Shown: positions 8,387 to 11,603 of the stretch, one piece after another
Position numbering within the stretch: the first letter of the stretch is position 1
Layout of the letters: every line of letters begins with the position of its first letter
Assembly (NCBI GenBank): GCA_025353985.1
Contig: JANXNT010000152.1
Span: 1-11,603, forward strand
Length of the DNA: 11,603 nt
DNA from: Limnoglobus sp.
GTDB taxonomy: Bacteria; Planctomycetota; Planctomycetia; Gemmatales; Gemmataceae
Reading direction: 5' to 3'
Position numbers and translations under genes: made by a program
Notes under the pieces: model-generated
Database searches by the model: none
The model's input: only the letters and a program-made list of their open reading frames with translations
Told to the model about the DNA's origin: nothing

Positions 8387-11300
8387 ATGTTGACCATCCG
8401 CCGACTCGCGTTGTTGACGCTTCTATCCGGTTTCGGACTGACGCCTTTCTCAATTGCGGCCGATATCGATCCAGTCGCGCAGCGCGAACAGCAGAAGAAG
8501 GTTATCGCCGACGTCGAACAGACCGCACGCCGAATCGGCACCACGTTACGGGTGATGGCATACCAGAAGCTCGATCCGGGCACCGAACAGAAAATGCTCG
8601 ACGAAGTCGCAACGACACTTCGCGGCCTCAGCCAAGATCAACTGAAAGCCGTGCTTGTACATATCGAAAACGCAATCAAGTCGCCCGACGATGCCACGGC
8701 GACGGCCGAGCAAAAAGAAGCGTATCAGAAGCACCGCCAGATCGTGACTTCGATTCGCGGCTTGCTCAGCAAGCTCGATATTTTGAAGTCGCTCGATCAA
8801 GCGGCAAGCCGCATCGATCGCATGGCGAAAGATCAACATGGCCTGCACCTGCGTTCGATTCAATCGGAGACATTCAAACCGGCGGCTCGAACTCGACGCA
8901 GCACCGACGATCGCGAAGAACAAGCCGACTCGCAGGGCGATGTTCGCAACGAGATGACGTCGCTAGTCAAGCAACTGAGTTTGCTGAAGCCGAACTTAAC
9001 GCCCGAGCAAAAGCAACGCGTCGATGCGGCCGACACCTTCGGTAAAGGCGGGCGGCTCATCGCGGACATGGAACTTTCGGCACAGGCGCTGAACGGCGGG
9101 AATTTCAAAGACTCGGCGGATCGGCAACTGCGGACGTCGAAGGAACTGCAGGCACTGGCGGCCGCATTGCGGGCACCACGCGACAAGATCACCGCAATGA
9201 AGGAAGCCCGCGACAAGATCGAGAAAACGATCCAGGCTCAAGAGGCACTGAAGGCAGAGACGGCACAGAAGCTGGCGAAAACCGATGTAAAAGAGCCGCG
9301 TCGCACCGAGAAGAACCAGCTAGACCCGGCGAAGGTGCAGGCGCATCGGCTTGCGGATCAGCAATCGAAACTCGAATTCGACACACGAGATGTTCGCAAG
9401 ACGCTCGAAGAGGTTGCAAAGGAAATCGCGGCGAAACTGACGCCGGCCGAATCCGAAATGCGCCGGGCGCAAGATGAACTCCGCCAGAACCCGGAGACCG
9501 AGAAAGCCACCGAGCCGCAGGCGAACGCGAACGAACGCTTGAAGGAAGCCCGCAACGAGCTCGATAAGCAGATCGAAGCGGCCGAAAAAGAGAAAGCCGA
9601 CGCGCTCGCCGCAACCAAGAAGGCGATCGAAGAGATCGCGAAGATCATTCAGGAACAGAAGAAAGTTCAAGAGCAAACCAAGAACGAGAAGAAGCCCGAG
9701 AACCTGAAAGCGGTGGCCGAGGCGCAGAAGGAAGTCGCGAAGAAGACCGAGGAACTGAAAAACCTGCCGCTGCCGGATAATCAGAAGGTAAAAGAAGCCC
9801 TTGCGAAGGCGACCGAGGAAACGAAAGAGGCGGCGAAAGACCTCGCGATGAACGACAAAGCGGCCGCGACGCCGAAGCAAGAAGACGCGATCAAGGCACT
9901 CGAAGAAGCGAAGAAAGCACTCGAAGACAAGGCAAAAGAGATCGAGAAACGACGCGATGACATCGCGAAGTTAGAAGACGCTTCCAAGAAACTCGGCGAG
10001 CTGGCGAAGGAAGAAAAGAAGATCGCTGCCGAAGCGAAAGCGAACGCCGCAAAGTCCGACGAAGCCAAGAACGCAGACCTCGCCAAGAAGCAGGGCGACC
10101 TGACGCCGATGACGAAAGAAGTCGGCGAGATGGTCAAAGATGCAGCCCCTGAGGCGGCGAAAAAGATCGAGGAAAGTGCCGCGAAGATGGACGACGCCAA
10201 GGCCGACCTGAACGACAACAAGCCGATGCCCGCCGGCGAAAAGGGCACCGAAGCCGCGAAGAAACTCGAAGAAGCCCAGGCCGCGCTCGACAAGAAAGCG
10301 GACGAACTGAAGGCGAAGGAAATCGCCGATCAGGCCGCGTTGCAGCCGAACCAGGTCAACCCCGCCGACGCGGCCCAGCAACTCGCGAAGGCGATCGATC
10401 AAGCAAATAAGGCTGCCGATCAAGCGAATAAGGCCGCCGAACAACTCGGGAAGCCGATGGACCCGATGAAGGCCGACGCCGCCCCGATGAAAGCGAACTT
10501 GGCAGAGTTGCAAAAGCAGATCGCCGATCAAGCTGCGAAGTTGAACCAACCCGAAGCCGCCAAGAACGCGGAAGCGGCCGCCCAAGCTCTCGAGAAAGGC
10601 GATATTCCCGCTGCCGTGGCCGAGCAACAGAAGGCCATCGACAAACTCAACGAGGCCGCCAAAGGCGATCCGATGCCAATGAAGGGCGAGGGTTCGCCGA
10701 TGCCAATGAAGGGCGAGGGTTCGCCAATGAAGGGCGAGGGTTCGCCGATGAAGGGCGAGGGTTCGCCGATGAAGGGCGAGGGTTCGCCGATGAAGGGCGA
10801 GGGTTCGCCGATGAAGGGCGAAGGCTCGCCGATGAAGGGCGAGGGTTCGCCGATGCCGATGAACGCGGGGGAATTGGCCAAGGCCCAACAGCAATTGAAG
10901 GAAGCGACAGAAGCGCTCGCCCAATCGGCGCAGGCGAATCAAGCGGCGCAGGCGGCTTTGAACCAAGCTCAGGCACTCGCACCGATGGCGGTCAAACCGC
11001 AACTCGATCAGGCGGCCCAGCAGTTGGCTCAGGCGCAAAAGCAACTCGGCGAAGGCCAGCCGATGCAGGCGGGTCAGAACCAAGAGAAGGCGGCGCAACA
11101 ACTCGGGCAGGCGTTGAACGCTCTAAATGCCGCTGCCGAGGCGATGGGGCAACAACCGTCCCAGCCCGGCGAGCCGATGGACGCCCAAGGGCAGCCCGGA
11201 GATAAGCCTGGCGACAAACCCGGAGACAAGCCTGGCGATAAACCCGGACAAGGGCAGAAACCGGGCCAAAAGCCTGGCCAGCAAGGCAAAGATGGCCAAG

Positions 11301-11536
11301 AGAAAAACGAAGCGAAGGGCGAAGGGGATCGCCAAAGCCCCGGCCAGATGAAGAACGCCACCGCCACCGGGCAAGAGAATAAGGGCGATGGCTCATTCAT
11401 TAACTTGCAGAAACGCGAACGGGATAAGGTTCAGCAAAACGCCGAGTCCGCGTTCCCTGCCGAGTTCCGCGAACTGATCAAGCAGTACAACATCAACATC
11501 AAGACGAGCGACAAGGCGAAGCCGCCGGGCCGGTAA
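8387..11536 (+). CDS. Secreted Ala/Lys/Glu-rich coiled-coil protein with tandem repeats
   Basis: A 1049-residue protein of no recognised enzyme family. It starts with a signal peptide (MLTIRRLALLTLLSGFGL, likely cut near A24/A25 in SIAAD), so it is probably exported to the periplasm. Residues about 26-270 are mixed helical. About 275-750 is almost entirely Ala/Lys/Glu/Gln/Asp and should form long coiled coils. Residues 763-824 are a MKGEGSP repeat, about 830-930 an Ala/Gln-rich helical stretch, and 938-963 GDKP/GQKP repeats. The end (1003-1038) regains sequence complexity: SFINLQKRERDKVQQ, then FPAEFRELIKQY. A tail of the form FP-x-E-[YF]-R-x-L-I-x-x-Y is, from memory, typical of coiled-coil proteins encoded beside MoxR/vWA genes in planctomycetes. 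No cysteine or tryptophan is present. It may be a long spacer or scaffold for the membrane vWA proteins; this is inference from linkage and composition. Confidence 0.9.
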   Translation: MLTIRRLALLTLLSGFGLTPFSIAADIDPVAQREQQKKVIADVEQTARRIGTTLRVMAYQKLDPGTEQKMLDEVATTLRGLSQDQLKAVLVHIENAIKSPDDATATAEQKEAYQKHRQIVTSIRGLLSKLDILKSLDQAASRIDRMAKDQHGLHLRSIQSETFKPAARTRRSTDDREEQADSQGDVRNEMTSLVKQLSLLKPNLTPEQKQRVDAADTFGKGGRLIADMELSAQALNGGNFKDSADRQLRTSKELQALAAALRAPRDKITAMKEARDKIEKTIQAQEALKAETAQKLAKTDVKEPRRTEKNQLDPAKVQAHRLADQQSKLEFDTRDVRKTLEEVAKEIAAKLTPAESEMRRAQDELRQNPETEKATEPQANANERLKEARNELDKQIEAAEKEKADALAATKKAIEEIAKIIQEQKKVQEQTKNEKKPENLKAVAEAQKEVAKKTEELKNLPLPDNQKVKEALAKATEETKEAAKDLAMNDKAAATPKQEDAIKALEEAKKALEDKAKEIEKRRDDIAKLEDASKKLGELAKEEKKIAAEAKANAAKSDEAKNADLAKKQGDLTPMTKEVGEMVKDAAPEAAKKIEESAAKMDDAKADLNDNKPMPAGEKGTEAAKKLEEAQAALDKKADELKAKEIADQAALQPNQVNPADAAQQLAKAIDQANKAADQANKAAEQLGKPMDPMKADAAPMKANLAELQKQIADQAAKLNQPEAAKNAEAAAQALEKGDIPAAVAEQQKAIDKLNEAAKGDPMPMKGEGSPMPMKGEGSPMKGEGSPMKGEGSPMKGEGSPMKGEGSPMKGEGSPMKGEGSPMPMNAGELAKAQQQLKEATEALAQSAQANQAAQAALNQAQALAPMAVKPQLDQAAQQLAQAQKQLGEGQPMQAGQNQEKAAQQLGQALNALNAAAEAMGQQPSQPGEPMDAQGQPGDKPGDKPGDKPGDKPGQGQKPGQKPGQQGKDGQEKNEAKGEGDRQSPGQMKNATATGQENKGDGSFINLQKRERDKVQQNAESAFPAEFRELIKQYNINIKTSDKAKPPGR
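10397..10438 (+). repeat. Two-copy 21-bp repeat encoding DQANKAA
   Basis: Two adjacent 21-base units (10397-10417 and 10418-10438) encode the heptad DQANKAA twice and differ only at two synonymous third positions. Seven residues equals one coiled-coil heptad, so the duplication keeps the helix register. Confidence 0.8.
10673..10858 (+). repeat. In-frame tandem repeat encoding (PM)KGEGSP, eight copies
   Basis: The array has two 27-base units (10673-10699, 10700-10726; MPMKGEGSP) followed by six 21-base units (10727-10852; MKGEGSP), and closes with MPM at 10853-10861. Copies are nearly identical in DNA: the second 27-base unit ends in CCA rather than CCG, and the 21-base unit at 10811-10831 has two synonymous changes (GAA and GGC for GAG and GGT). 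Units are multiples of three, so copy-number change would keep the frame. Confidence 0.95.
11198..11275 (+). repeat. GDKP/GQKP repeat near the C-terminus
   Basis: Four GDKP tetrapeptides are encoded at 11198-11245 as a duplicated 24-base unit. Within each unit the codon pairs alternate (AAG CCT, then AAA CCC), and the two units differ only in their Asp codons. Degenerate GQKP copies follow to 11275. It forms a flexible Gly/Pro linker before the conserved C-terminal tail. Confidence 0.85.
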
Positions 11537-11567
11537 CAGTCGCGGTTCGTCCTGTTAGCCCGCCGCG

Positions 11568-11603
11568 CCAGCAAGGGCCGCTGAGGTCGGCGACCCTCGC
11601 TGG
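11568..11603. terminator. Hairpin after the last gene, possible terminator or palindromic repeat
   Basis: CCAGC at 11568-11572 pairs with GCTGG at 11599-11603, and AGGG at 11574-11577 pairs with CCCT at 11594-11597. CG at 11579-11580 can close further with CG at 11591-11592; single mismatches separate the blocks. It begins 31 bases after the TAA at 11534-11536. The window ends exactly at the outer base of this stem, so any longer stem or T-run is not visible. It could equally be one arm of a larger dispersed palindrome. Confidence 0.5.

Noticed and set aside
8332..9045. A 237-codon plus-strand frame overlapping the start of the coiled-coil gene
   Set aside because: Its Arg/Ser-rich translation has no recognisable domain, and it lies out of frame with a gene that has a ribosome binding site and signal peptide.
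9320..10293. Further long minus-strand frames (9320-9880 and 9781-10293)
   Set aside because: They have the same cause as above: low-complexity Leu/Phe/Arg or Ser/Ala/Phe translations with no family resemblance and no start context.
10673..10858. Direct repeats considered as a CRISPR array
   Set aside because: The units are adjacent with no unique spacers, all are in frame, and they encode a regular peptide repeat.
9971..11101. A 376-codon open frame on the minus strand inside the coiled-coil gene, rich in Leu and Arg
   Set aside because: It is the mirror of a Lys/Ala/Glu/Gln-rich coding strand, which leaves few stops in antisense. It contains the reverse image of the 21-base repeats, and codon bias and the signal peptide support the plus-strand gene.

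Overview
The window reads as one side of a planctomycete chromosome, most like the Gemmata/Zavarzinella group (family Gemmataceae). The reasons are GC-rich coding with heavy TCG, CCG and CGA use, large membrane-anchored vWA proteins of the planctomycete type, and intergenic CCCAGGGTGGAACCCTGG-type palindromes. The taxon is an inference from style; no marker gene is present. All genes lie on the + strand and are closely packed, so this looks like one operon or two coupled ones. Its 5' end, including the start of the first gene and its promoter, lies outside the window.

Layout: (1) 1-623, the C-terminal two thirds of a MoxR-family AAA+ ATPase. (2) 658-1551, a soluble DUF58 protein with a vWA-like MIDAS. 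(3) 1576-3777, a BatA-like membrane protein with two N-terminal TM helices, vWA, CARDB-like and GATase-like domains and a C-terminal TM helix. (4) 3808-6186, a second, similarly built vWA/GATase-like membrane protein. (5) 6187-6414, a 228-base gap holding a large imperfect inverted repeat in which each arm is two small hairpins. (6) 6415-8271, a DUF4175-like protein with three N-terminal TM helices and a long extracytoplasmic part. (7) 8272-8386, a 115-base AT-richer gap with a weak promoter candidate and a good ribosome binding site. (8) 8387-11536, a very long secreted Ala/Lys/Glu-rich coiled-coil protein with three sets of internal tandem repeats. (9) 11537-11603, the start of another palindromic element, cut by the window edge.

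How the genes may work together: MoxR ATPases paired with vWA proteins are known to act as chaperone-like machines that mature or insert cofactors into protein complexes (MoxR in methanol dehydrogenase, CoxD in CO dehydrogenase, RavA-ViaA), and BatA-type proteins belong to the same broad group. The likely arrangement is a cytoplasmic MoxR hexamer with the DUF58 protein as adaptor, and two membrane vWA proteins carrying sensor-like domains. The DUF4175-like and coiled-coil proteins would extend into the periplasm. The client is not shown by the sequence. No CRISPR, tRNA, rRNA, transposase or prophage gene was seen.
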